From NCBI RefSeq assembly GCF_003026455.1, contig NZ_PYMB01000001.1, positions 806,001-870,000 on the forward strand: a stretch of 64,000 nt of DNA. The letters run 5' to 3'. Below are positions 51,250 to 59,647 of this stretch, one piece after another. The first letter of the stretch is position 1. Each line of letters starts with the position of its first letter. Made by a program: the position numbers and the translations under genes. The notes below the pieces were generated by a model. The model saw only the letters and a program-made list of their open reading frames with translations. It did no database searches and had not been told where the DNA came from. Source of the stretch: Photobacterium rosenbergii. GTDB lineage: Bacteria; Pseudomonadota; Gammaproteobacteria; Enterobacterales; Vibrionaceae.

Positions 51250-52164
51250 TTACCTTTGATAAAAACCAACCCCGACAAGCTTGTTATCAAGGATGCGGTA
51301 GAAGGTATGTTTATTTTCGACTTTGCCCGAAGTCGGGTTTAGCCATGGATAAGTTATTTCGCCCCGACCCGTTTCTTCTGCCAGCTTTAGCATCTCCCCA
51401 ATCATCGGTTTACCTTGGATGCTAAAGACCTTACCGACCAAGTGTGGGGTGGCGCCATGGGCGAGGAATTCACCAGTGCGTTTATCAAGCACAAATACAT
51501 ATAAGTCATTTTTAACAAACTGGCTGTCATGGCGATTAAAAGCATTGAATGCTTTCTGCTCATCGGTAATCAATGCTTTTGTCGCCTCATCAAGGAACCC
51601 TTTGGCCTGATAGGCCACTGCGCGCTGCGGGTGATAACCTACGGCCACAATGACATCACCAACTCGCTTGAAGAAAGTGCGCTTTGGCTCACCGGAACTG
51701 TCGACGGGATTGGTCCAGTGATATTCCACCACACCTCCCCCCGTCACTCTGGCTTGAGCTATCATGTCTTGGAAGAACAATTTCCCGTACATATCGGCAG
51801 TAGATTTCACATTGTCCCCCACTAACACAGCTGATGAACCGCCGCTGGCAAGAAATACGCCGTCCATGTCGAGCGCGTAAACATACAACTCGTTATCGGT
51901 GAATCGGGCCTGGTTGGCAAAATCACCCACTGCCTCAGCGCCGTCCAGTTGGATATGCTCGACCGCCTTATCCAATAGCGCCATCGCTCTTTGCGCGGCT
52001 GGCGTAACAATCGGTGGCGTATCTGTATTTCTGCTATAGGTCGTTGCGTCCTCTTGCATCACATCTGTAGCAGAGGCCGATGTACCCATTAAACCGGTTA
52101 TGAATAAAACCAGCGTGCTAGCTAAAATTCGTGAAGGCATTTGAATCCTCGTTATTTTATTCAT
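51250..52164 (-). CDS. Periplasmic twin-Cache-domain protein of the taurine TRAP operon
   Basis: A 304-residue exported protein. After a signal peptide (~1-32, ending SASA) two similar Cache modules follow: the first with NELYVYALDMDGVFLASGGSSAVLVGDNV, the second with NDLYVFVLDKRTGEFLAHGATPHLVGKVF, each followed by a TGxGxIxYxWxNP-like block (GGGVVEYHWTNPV and GRGEITYPWLNPT). There is no kinase, methyl-accepting or cyclase domain. GAGG lies before the ATG at 52164; the longer open frame overlaps DctM and is rejected. 17 bp after dctM. It may bind a ligand to assist transport or signal through a partner; unknown. Confidence 0.82.
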   Translation of the reverse strand: MNKITRIQMPSRILASTLVLFITGLMGTSASATDVMQEDATTYSRNTDTPPIVTPAAQRAMALLDKAVEHIQLDGAEAVGDFANQARFTDNELYVYALDMDGVFLASGGSSAVLVGDNVKSTADMYGKLFFQDMIAQARVTGGGVVEYHWTNPVDSSGEPKRTFFKRVGDVIVAVGYHPQRAVAYQAKGFLDEATKALITDEQKAFNAFNRHDSQFVKNDLYVFVLDKRTGEFLAHGATPHLVGKVFSIQGKPMIGEMLKLAEETGRGEITYPWLNPTSGKVENKHTFYRILDNKLVGVGFYQR

Positions 52165-52181
52165 ATTCACCTCTAACATGT

Positions 52182-53522
52182 TCAATAACCTACCAAGGAC
52201 GGTAGCCACAGGCTTAACTGAGGGAAGAAGGCGATAAGGAAAACCCCGACAACCGACGCCATAACAAAAGGATGTATCCTCGCGGTAATTTGCTCGACAG
52301 TTGACCCACCTATTCCGGATGCAACAAAGATATTCTCCCCCAGCGGAGGGGTAGCAAAACCAATTGAAAGCGTACACACCACAACGATACCAACATGAGT
52401 CGGATCAGCGCCCAGCATATACATGATTGGCAGCAGTACCGGCACAATGATCATAATCGCTGCCAAGGTTTCCATGAACATACCGATAAACAGCAGTAGC
52501 ATGATGGTTAGGGCCCAAACCATGTACATGTTGTCAGTCAGGCTTAGTAGACTATCTGCAACAACGACCGGAATTTTTTGTTCGATCAGCAACCTGCCGA
52601 AGACTGTCGCAGCAAACAAGATCAGCAGTACCCGCCCTGTGATCCAGGTCGTTGTTGTCAGCGAGTTGATAATGTTCTTGAAGGCAAGTTCACGATGCAC
52701 GAACAAACCGATAAACAATGAGTAGAAAATGGCCACAATTGCTGATTCGGTTGGGGTAAATAATCCTGAGTAGATCCCACCTAGAATCAGGAAGGGAGCG
52801 AGCAGTGACCAAACACCTCTCCTCACCGTGGTGCGTATATCACCTGTTGACCAGTTTTCGGTCAGTCCTTTATAACCCCTTTTCTTCGCAATCATATAAT
52901 TGGTTGCCATTAGGGTCGAAGCCATGATCAAACCAGGGATCACACCGGCAACAAATAGCTTAGGGATAGACAGTGACGCAAATTGGCCATGTTGAGAAAT
53001 CGCTTCTGGTGGTGGCATTAGGCCCATGGCCGAAATACCAAATATCACCAGTGGAATTGAAGGTGGAATGATAATACCTAACCCACCTGAAGCCGCAGTT
53101 ACCGCCGATGCATAGCTTCGTTCGTAATCCCTTTTAACCATTGCAGGGACCATCAACATCCCTACGGCGGCCGTTGTAGCAGGGCCCGAACCTGAAATAG
53201 CACCAAAGAATAAACAAGCAACAACCGTTGCAGCCCCGAGCCCGCCGGTAACAGGCCCGGCAAGACTCTCTGCAATATCAACAAGCCGTTTTGAAATGCC
53301 TGCCGCTTCCATCAAAGCTCCCGCCAGTACAAAAGCCGGTAGAGCCATTAGCGGGAAATTCCCCACCGAAGTAAATGCGATTTGCACCAGAGCAATCGGG
53401 TTTTTGTCCAACACAAGGTAGGCGGCCATCGAGGCCCCAGCCAGTGATACGGTGATCGGTGCGCCCAATATCAGCATCACCAAAAAGCCACCAAATAATA
53501 TGAGAGTAAGATATCCTTCCAT
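52182..53522 (-). CDS. dctM: TRAP transporter large permease (DctM-type)
   Basis: A 446-residue membrane protein with about 12-13 hydrophobic segments, the DctM/TauM subunit that couples sodium flow to uptake. GGFLVMLILGAPITVSLAGASMAAYLVL opens the protein, GPVTGGLGAATVVACLFFGAISGSGPATTAAVGMLMVPAM is the DctM fingerprint, and GLGIIIPPSIPLVIFGI and TPPLGENIFVASGIGG are further family motifs. It follows dctQ by 16 bp and belongs to a DctPQM set. Confidence 0.92.
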   Translation of the reverse strand: MEGYLTLILFGGFLVMLILGAPITVSLAGASMAAYLVLDKNPIALVQIAFTSVGNFPLMALPAFVLAGALMEAAGISKRLVDIAESLAGPVTGGLGAATVVACLFFGAISGSGPATTAAVGMLMVPAMVKRDYERSYASAVTAASGGLGIIIPPSIPLVIFGISAMGLMPPPEAISQHGQFASLSIPKLFVAGVIPGLIMASTLMATNYMIAKKRGYKGLTENWSTGDIRTTVRRGVWSLLAPFLILGGIYSGLFTPTESAIVAIFYSLFIGLFVHRELAFKNIINSLTTTTWITGRVLLILFAATVFGRLLIEQKIPVVVADSLLSLTDNMYMVWALTIMLLLFIGMFMETLAAIMIIVPVLLPIMYMLGADPTHVGIVVVCTLSIGFATPPLGENIFVASGIGGSTVEQITARIHPFVMASVVGVFLIAFFPQLSLWLPSLVGY

Positions 53523-53538
53523 GAATGGCCCCTATCCT

Positions 53539-54132
53539 CTAGCCTGCTGTCTTCTGGACTTGATAATCCGGCTTTTGAACCTGATGCTGTTGATTCTGAA
53601 CTTGCAGCTTCTGGATTTTCTTGATTTCTTTGGCATCGGGATCAATGGCTTCCACCCCTTTGAACAACCGTTCGTAGTTATTCCACAGAATACGGATCGT
53701 CATTAACGTAAAAGCGATCGGCAGGATCATGTAGAAATACTTCATCGGAATGCCCGTGGTTTGTGACTTCCAGAACAGGTTCATCTTGTTAAAGACAAAG
53801 TCGTAACTGAGGTAAACAAAATAGCCGTTGAATAACACCCAAAGCAGATCGGCGATGGTTTCGCACACGGTTTTAACAATCGGAGGAAAGAACTTAAAGT
53901 GAAAGCTCACCCGGTTATGTGCAGACATCTTTGCAGCGACGACTGCCCCTAAATAGGCAAACCAAACGAACATGTATGTAGCGACTTCATCACCCCAAGG
54001 AATCGAGTATTGGAAAAACTGGCGCAATAAGATCTGCGCAAATAGCAATAGAACGAACAAAGCTAATAATAAGCAGCAGGTGTATTCTTCAATATTATTC
54101 AGGTGCTTTTTTATAGTATGGATAACAGACAT
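53539..54132 (-). CDS. dctQ: TRAP transporter small permease (DctQ-type)
   Basis: A ~197-residue protein with four hydrophobic segments (about residues 20-38, 50-70, 90-110 and 130-150). RQFFQYSIPWGDEVATYMFVWFAYLGAVVAAKMSAHNRVSF is the DctQ signature. After the last membrane helix a charged ~45-residue glutamine/valine-rich tail follows (QVQNQQHQVQKPDYQVQK), with a repeat-like QVQ pattern. GGAGG precedes the ATG at 54132; the open frame begins 14 codons earlier. It lies between dctP and dctM. Confidence 0.88.
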   Translation of the reverse strand: MSVIHTIKKHLNNIEEYTCCLLLALFVLLLFAQILLRQFFQYSIPWGDEVATYMFVWFAYLGAVVAAKMSAHNRVSFHFKFFPPIVKTVCETIADLLWVLFNGYFVYLSYDFVFNKMNLFWKSQTTGIPMKYFYMILPIAFTLMTIRILWNNYERLFKGVEAIDPDAKEIKKIQKLQVQNQQHQVQKPDYQVQKTAG

Positions 54133-54257
54133 AAAGCCTCCGGCGTATCCCTGATACTTATTCTTGGTGTTCATCAGGGGAAAATGGACTCATGCTTTAC
54201 GTTAATGCTTATAAAGGTCGGAGCACCATGTAAAGCATGAGTAATGATGTCGCTGAA

Positions 54258-55256
54258 TTAACGTCCTAATAGCTTCAACGTATCATCTAGTTTTTCTTTG
54301 CCGCCGATACTGGTGTAGAACTTAGGCCAAACGGTCTTGGTCACTTTTTCTATCCACTCTTTCTCGCCATTGGCCGGATCGGTGAATACCATCCCTTTAG
54401 ACTCTAGATCTTTGCGGATCTTATCTTCTGTATCCTGCAAGTAGGTGAAACTGTGCTCAGTGGCCTCCTTGCCTGCCGCCAGAATATTGGCCTGCATTTC
54501 TGGGGATTGTTGTTGGAATACCGATTCGCTCACGATAAGAGGTTCAAGCGAGAAGATGTAGCGAATATTGGTGACATATTTCTGGACTTCATCGAATTTC
54601 ATCGCATAGACAGTGATATACGGATTATCCTGTCCATCGACGACACCCTGCTGAAGGCCGGTGAATGTCTCTGACCACGCCATCGGTGTTGGATTCACCC
54701 CCCATGCCTGATAAGAGGCAATCATGATTTCATTTCGTGGAACACGAATTACCAGCCCCTTGAGATCTTCCGGTGAGGCAACAGGACGCTTTGAGTTGGT
54801 CAGTACCCGGAAGCCTGAATAGGCCCAACCGATAATTCTGACGCCGGCATCACGAATGGTGTTATCTACCAACTCCTGGCCCACTTCCCCCTGAGTCAGC
54901 AATTTCGCTTCATCGGCACTTTGAATCACATAAGGCATAGTGAGCAGGCCAACCGTCGGGGAAAAAGGTGTCACGTTATTAATTGCCAGAATAGAAAAGT
55001 CCAACAAACCAATGGCTGCATTGTTGACCGTATCTTGTTCATTACCCAATTGACCATTTGGGAATAAATCGACTTTCACTTCCCCATTGGTTTTTTCATC
55101 CAGTATTTGACTAAATGTTGTACCTAATTCCCACTGAGTACCACCAGCCGCATCACCGATAGCCATTTTAAAGTTTTTTGCAAATACACCGGATGATGCA
55201 AATGCCATAGAGACAGCAGCAATTAGACTAACCATTTTCTTTTTCTGGAATTTCAT
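54258..55256 (-). CDS. dctP: TRAP transporter substrate-binding protein (DctP-type)
   Basis: A 332-residue periplasmic binding protein with a signal peptide (to ~26, ASSGVFA). Family features: FKMAIGDAAGGTQWELGTTFSQILDEKTNGEVKVDLFPNGQLGNEQD, VITNSKRPVASPEDLKGLVIRVPRNEI (with the ligand-carboxylate arginine in RVPR) and TGLQQGVVDGQDNPY. It comes first in the DctP-Q-M set, 140 bp after tauY. Given the flanking tauXY and xsc genes its ligand is likely taurine or another sulfonate (TauK-like). Confidence 0.9.
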   Translation of the reverse strand: MKFQKKKMVSLIAAVSMAFASSGVFAKNFKMAIGDAAGGTQWELGTTFSQILDEKTNGEVKVDLFPNGQLGNEQDTVNNAAIGLLDFSILAINNVTPFSPTVGLLTMPYVIQSADEAKLLTQGEVGQELVDNTIRDAGVRIIGWAYSGFRVLTNSKRPVASPEDLKGLVIRVPRNEIMIASYQAWGVNPTPMAWSETFTGLQQGVVDGQDNPYITVYAMKFDEVQKYVTNIRYIFSLEPLIVSESVFQQQSPEMQANILAAGKEATEHSFTYLQDTEDKIRKDLESKGMVFTDPANGEKEWIEKVTKTVWPKFYTSIGGKEKLDDTLKLLGR

Positions 55257-55397
55257 AGTCGTGACCTTTTATTTTGTTTCGCATTATTCGCGTTATAGAT
55301 AAAGGTGACCACGGTACAACGTACTGAGACATCCTGGTCGTGTTGTGTCTTTGTTGTATTGCAAGTAATTCAACTATTTTGCATAGCTTGAAAGGGG

Positions 55398-56861
55398 TTA
55401 AAGCACTTCGTCTTTAAGGTGGTACCATCGATATAAGAACCGCTGTCCAAAGCGCCTGAATGGAGCAAAAGCTTCGGACTCAAGCATCTCCTGAATATTG
55501 GGAAATGGCAATTTAGACTGAAAAATAGGTAGGTTAAGATCTTTACCTTCACCGGCAATCCATTGCGCCAAACGCTTACCCGCCTGCGCAGAATACATCA
55601 CACCATTGCCACCGTAACCCAATGCGTAATATATCGATTGGTTTGCGTTCGGCTGATAGATCCTAGGCATCATATCGTGGCTGACATCCACCCATCCCCA
55701 CCAGGAATAATCGACTTGGATGTTTGCCAAAGCTGGAAACTTTCTCGCCAAATCTGCTTTCAGCATATCTTCATATATTTTTTCGGGTGCCGCTTTGCCG
55801 GTAATCGCACTACGTGTTCCAATTTGAACCCGGTTATCAGGTAGTAAGCGGTAGTAGTGGCGTAACACACGTGTATCAGTAATGACCTGATTGGTTCGGA
55901 AGTTACACGCTGCTATCTCTGACTCAGTCAGTGGGCGTGTGACCATAGAGTTCGACAATATAGGTAATAAACGGTTTTTTAATTGGCTATGTAAACCTTG
56001 CGAGGTATACCCCCCCGTTGCCACTCCGACCGCCCTTGCTTTCACTATACCGCCAGGGGTTTTTAGGTAGTGAATACCATTGCGTGTTTCCCAACCAATA
56101 ACCGGACTTGCTGGATGAACCGTCGCCCCCAATGCCCGGGCTTTCTTTAGGTAACCGAAAGCCAGTTTACCTGCATGGATTCCAATCCCTTCTGGCTCAT
56201 GCATTGCGCCAGCGGCTTCCTGATCACCGACAAGCTGCTTTTTCACAGTATCAGCATCAAGGATTTGCGCGTCATAGTTGAAGGTTTGACGCAGTAACTT
56301 TGCTTCTTTTTCCAGCGTAGGCATCACCTTAGCACGATGAGCAACATACAAGTGACCACCGGACTGAGGTTCACAGTCGATATCCTTAATCAGACCCTTG
56401 AATGTTTCCATACCATCCAAACATTCTTCGTGCATACGAATTGCGGTATCTAAACCCCAGCGCTGTATCCACTGGGAGCGTTTTAAACGCCCGGATGCAC
56501 ATTGCGCCTGCCCACCATTACGCGTACTGCACCCCCAGCTAGCACGGTTGGCCTCAAGGACAGTCGCCTTGATACCGTACTGCTCTGCTAGGTGGATAGC
56601 GGTCGATAAGCCGGTGTAGCCTGAGCCAATAATCGCCACATCGACATCAACATCACTGAGGATCGGACCATCGTCTGCTGGCGGCTCCCCCGCTGTTCCA
56701 ACCCAATAAGTAGGGGCATATTCTGTACCATGGCCCGGTGTATTGGCGACCAATGGATCATAGGCAGGATCGTATTTCTCTTTTGCCGTTGTTGTTTGTT
56801 GTGCTTGCTTATTGCTTGATTTTTCAAGTACTACCCTTTCTTTCTCTACTGTTGAATCCAT
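55398..56861 (-). CDS. tauY: FAD-dependent oxidoreductase, probable taurine dehydrogenase large subunit TauY
   Basis: A DAO-family flavoprotein. It should oxidise taurine to sulfoacetaldehyde and ammonium. The FAD Rossmann motif is VAIIGSGYTGLSTAIHLAE; STRNGGQA is the DAO-family active-site loop; the C-terminal ALGYGGNGVMYSAQAGKRLAQWIAG binds FAD. A ~60-residue N-terminal extension (NKQAQQTTTAKEKYDPAYDPL) precedes the fold. AAGGAG six bases before the ATG at 56861 fixes the start; another Met lies at 56879. Assignment rests on the tauX neighbour and xsc; by sequence alone a gamma-glutamylputrescine oxidase-type enzyme would also fit. Confidence 0.75.
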   Translation of the reverse strand: MDSTVEKERVVLEKSSNKQAQQTTTAKEKYDPAYDPLVANTPGHGTEYAPTYWVGTAGEPPADDGPILSDVDVDVAIIGSGYTGLSTAIHLAEQYGIKATVLEANRASWGCSTRNGGQAQCASGRLKRSQWIQRWGLDTAIRMHEECLDGMETFKGLIKDIDCEPQSGGHLYVAHRAKVMPTLEKEAKLLRQTFNYDAQILDADTVKKQLVGDQEAAGAMHEPEGIGIHAGKLAFGYLKKARALGATVHPASPVIGWETRNGIHYLKTPGGIVKARAVGVATGGYTSQGLHSQLKNRLLPILSNSMVTRPLTESEIAACNFRTNQVITDTRVLRHYYRLLPDNRVQIGTRSAITGKAAPEKIYEDMLKADLARKFPALANIQVDYSWWGWVDVSHDMMPRIYQPNANQSIYYALGYGGNGVMYSAQAGKRLAQWIAGEGKDLNLPIFQSKLPFPNIQEMLESEAFAPFRRFGQRFLYRWYHLKDEVL

Positions 56862-56909
56862 TTCAAGCTCCTTGGCCATGCTTAATGTCAGAAAGTTAAA
56901 CTTAGGAAC

Positions 56910-57326
56910 TTAATTGGAATTAAAGAAAGAAGGACGATCTTTGCGGAAGGCATTTTTTACTTGGATTTTGCCATCAACAAGGGTGAAAACATCAACCATG
57001 CGCGCTTCGATACGGCTGCCATCTGGCTTAGTGGCGCAGAATGTAGATTCGGATACTGCACGGTCACCGCTGACGAAGTGAACACCGTCAAGCCAAGCTG
57101 CATCAGGAAAGTTCTTCCAGACCTGCTGAAAGCTCTCTCTTACCGCGTCTCTGCCGTTGAAAGTATTACCTTGAAGCTCAGGGCCTGCAGCTGTATGGAA
57201 CGTACAATCGTCTGTCACAAATGTCATCAGGGCATCAATATCATGGTTATTCCATGCTTGGCTGAATGCTTGTAAAAATTCGATGCTGACTTCATCGCGT
57301 TGCTTTTCTACAGACTGAGTATTCAT
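56910..57326 (-). CDS. tauX: SnoaL/NTF2-fold protein, probable taurine dehydrogenase small subunit TauX
   Basis: A 138-residue NTF2/SnoaL-like cone-fold protein: EFLQAFSQAWNNHDIDALMTFVTDDCTFHTAAGPE, NGRDAVRESFQQVWKNFPDAAW and RMVDVFTLVDGKIQVKNAFRKDRP. In the known TauXY dehydrogenase of Rhodobacter/Paracoccus the small subunit is of this type and lies directly before the DAO-family subunit. Here the next gene is 48 bp downstream. The upstream 300 bp has a candidate operator. Electron acceptor is unknown. Confidence 0.75.
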   Translation of the reverse strand: MNTQSVEKQRDEVSIEFLQAFSQAWNNHDIDALMTFVTDDCTFHTAAGPELQGNTFNGRDAVRESFQQVWKNFPDAAWLDGVHFVSGDRAVSESTFCATKPDGSRIEARMVDVFTLVDGKIQVKNAFRKDRPSFFNSN

Positions 57327-57635
57327 TCTTATATCCTTATCGTTTAAAACATGAAACAGACAATTTCACCAGCCACAATGTTAAATTTTGGTTAACATAT
57401 ACCCGTGCTAACATACCGTCAAATCATATTCTCAAATTCGAGACTTGGCGTTAGCTGGTTAATCTTCAACGAATAATTTCAATTTTTCGCTTTTAGTTAA
57501 CACACAAAAAATAACAAATCATTAACCTAAAGCTAGTTGTCGACCTTATCTCAGTCAACGTTAAATTCGAAAAATTGAGATGTTTTATTTCAAAAATCAA
57601 TAATTGTGAGTTACATCAACAATCAGTGTCAGCGA
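57327..57635. other. Promoter region of the tauX operon
   Basis: 309 bp, AT-rich, no gene. It has several TTAAC/GTTAA steps and a 14-bp near-palindrome at 57430-57443 (TCTC-AAATTC-GAGA), with a related AAATTCGA copy at 57563-57570 and TCTCGATATCTCGAATT before xsc. Confidence 0.5.
57430..57443. promoter_or_regulatory. Candidate operator before tauX
   Basis: TCTCAAATTCGAGA is a near-palindrome ~104 bp before tauX. A TCTCGAATT element is shared with the xsc upstream region (61517-61525). Confidence 0.35.
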
Positions 57636-58523
57636 TCAATCAAAATCAAAGTCACTGGTATAGGTATGGCGATATTGCTGGAACCCACCTTTGACATCCC
57701 TCTGGTTCAGAGCATGAAGGGAATCATCCAAGGCATCACTTTTTTGGTAATCAAACAAATTGGTTTCAAGCAGGGAGTCGGTGGAACTCCCTCCACCAAC
57801 AGCGTTCTCTTTACTTTCAACGGGAGCTTGTTCGAAAAGCTTATTGATATGCAGGCATAATCCCGTTAGGTCGGGGTAAATCAATTGTTCATTAATTCCG
57901 CATTTATCCAACTCCAACAGCAGGTTTTCTTTTACTTCGGAGAAAATAGGGATCTCATATAACTCATCACTTTCACCCGCTTCTATTTCAAACGGCGTGA
58001 AACGCTTGTTGGTATTTTGATTATTCACCGAAGGGTGCAAGCTGTACCAATTGCTTTGCGCCTTAACCCTTGCGTATTCAACAGGTGGTTGAAAGACCTT
58101 TGTCTCAGTAATTTCATACGGGTCCCCAGCCATACCTTGCTGTTTTCTCGCATTAGCTTTCAACACATAAACATGGGGCTGGTTACCTGGTGATTGGCAG
58201 GCAAACCACAGTGCAACCAAAGGGTTACTCGTCCAGTCAAGAAGTCTGGTCTTTAACCCATGATGGTGGGCTTCAGACATAATATGCCAGTAGTCGTTTT
58301 TTTGAATCCTGAGTTTATTATTTCCCAAGCGATAGAAACAATCGAGCATGTCTTTCTCTTGGCCATTCGTGGAGATATTTTCAGCCCCCCGTGCGATGGA
58401 AGGAAGCAGTGATTTTCGTTTATTTGGCTGCCCCCTGAATAAGAGAAGCTCTCCATCTTGTGTTATTTCATCAATAAGCGTGAGGTATTTGGTAACAGAG
58501 CCAATATAAGGCAGAGAATTCAT
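57636..58523 (-). CDS. FRG-domain protein in the taurine locus
   Basis: A 295-residue soluble protein with an N-terminal FRG domain: GELLLFRGQPNKRKSLLPSIAR (FRGQ box), MSEAHHHGLKTRLLDWTSNPLVALWFACQ (the QHxGxPTRLLDWTxNPLxALFFA block). The middle holds an EYARVKAQSNWYSLHPS segment and the end is acidic and low-complexity. FRG proteins are widespread and have been met in defence and toxin contexts; activity is not settled. The gene starts 16 bp after the YeiH-type exporter gene and continues the xsc transcript, an unexpected place. Confidence 0.82.
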   Translation of the reverse strand: MNSLPYIGSVTKYLTLIDEITQDGELLLFRGQPNKRKSLLPSIARGAENISTNGQEKDMLDCFYRLGNNKLRIQKNDYWHIMSEAHHHGLKTRLLDWTSNPLVALWFACQSPGNQPHVYVLKANARKQQGMAGDPYEITETKVFQPPVEYARVKAQSNWYSLHPSVNNQNTNKRFTPFEIEAGESDELYEIPIFSEVKENLLLELDKCGINEQLIYPDLTGLCLHINKLFEQAPVESKENAVGGGSSTDSLLETNLFDYQKSDALDDSLHALNQRDVKGGFQQYRHTYTSDFDFD

Positions 58524-58538
58524 TTTCTTTCTCCATAT

Positions 58539-59576
58539 TTAAAAAATCATTCGACCCAGATACACAACAACTAACATGTATGCGGCAATAAACAGTGCAT
58601 TCCCCATTAACAGCGCAATAGGTTTCCAGCCTAATTCAGACAGTTTTTCAAATGAGGTTTTTACCCCTAGAGCCGCTATTGAGATAACCAAACACCACTT
58701 GGAAATATCTGAACTCATTTCAACGGCAACAGGCGGTATCCATCCAAGACTGTTGACAATAACTAGCCCGATAAATACCAATAAGAAAAATGGAACCAAT
58801 GGCTGATTGCCTGCTTTATCACTGCCACTCGCCTGCCTTGCTGAGCGGAACCAAAAGGCAAACACCACCACGACCGGCATTAACATTGCGACCCTAAACA
58901 TCTTAGCTAGCGTTGCAGAGTCCCCAACTTCTGGTGAAATCATAAATCCAGCCCCTACGACCTGGGCAACATCGTGAATAGATCCACCGAGAAAAAGTCC
59001 AGCTTCTGAGCGGCTTAGTTCAAGTACAGAGACCACCAGCGGATAAAGCACCATAGCGATAGTTGAAAACGCTGCCACGCCAATGGCCGTTAACAAGGTG
59101 TAATGCTCATTTTCCCGGTTCTGTGGCAAGGTCGAAGAGATTGCCATTGCAGCCGAAATCCCACATATCCCCGTAGCACCGCCCGATAAAATCCCGAGCA
59201 TCGACGGCAAACGAAGTAGTTTCGCCAACATCAAACTAAAGCCAATCGTCAGCACTACGGCACCTGCCAACGCTGTCACTCCAAGTGCGCCAATAGCGTG
59301 TACATCACTGATGGCAATTCGAACGCCTAGCAATGCCACCCCCACTCGTACCAACTTCTTTGCCGACACATCAATACCTGGCTGGCATTTAGGGTTATCT
59401 GATAAAAAGTGGAACGAGATACCAATTAACAGCGCGTAGAGAAAGGTAGGTCCTCCATATTGGGCCGAGACAAACGATGCAGCAGCAGCAATCACAACGC
59501 ACAGCAATAAACCTGGAACAAACTCATTCAAACCGGACAGCAAAGGCTTTGGAAGTTTTAACGCACGTTCGGTCAT
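58539..59576 (-). CDS. YeiH-family anion exporter (probable sulfite/sulfonate exporter)
   Basis: A 345-residue membrane protein with about 10 hydrophobic segments of the YeiH (putative sulfate exporter) family: GPTFLYALLIGISFHFLSDNPKCQPGIDVSAKKLVRVGVALLGVRI, SGGATGICGISAAMAISS and GGSIHDVAQVVGAGFMIS are the family landmarks. Exporters of this kind sit beside xsc in several taurine degraders, where they remove sulfite. The gene lies 71 bp after xsc on the same strand. Confidence 0.87.
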   Translation of the reverse strand: MTERALKLPKPLLSGLNEFVPGLLLCVVIAAAASFVSAQYGGPTFLYALLIGISFHFLSDNPKCQPGIDVSAKKLVRVGVALLGVRIAISDVHAIGALGVTALAGAVVLTIGFSLMLAKLLRLPSMLGILSGGATGICGISAAMAISSTLPQNRENEHYTLLTAIGVAAFSTIAMVLYPLVVSVLELSRSEAGLFLGGSIHDVAQVVGAGFMISPEVGDSATLAKMFRVAMLMPVVVVFAFWFRSARQASGSDKAGNQPLVPFFLLVFIGLVIVNSLGWIPPVAVEMSSDISKWCLVISIAALGVKTSFEKLSELGWKPIALLMGNALFIAAYMLVVVYLGRMIF

Positions 59577-59647
59577 GTAGCACCTCCACGTCAGGTATAA
59601 AGTAAGCCCAACTCCTACTGCTGGTCAGGCTCCAAATTGACTCGCAA

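Noticed and set aside
52165..52377. Longer start for the Cache protein overlapping dctM
   Set aside because: The extension lies in another frame of dctM, shows no protein pattern, and precedes the real signal peptide.
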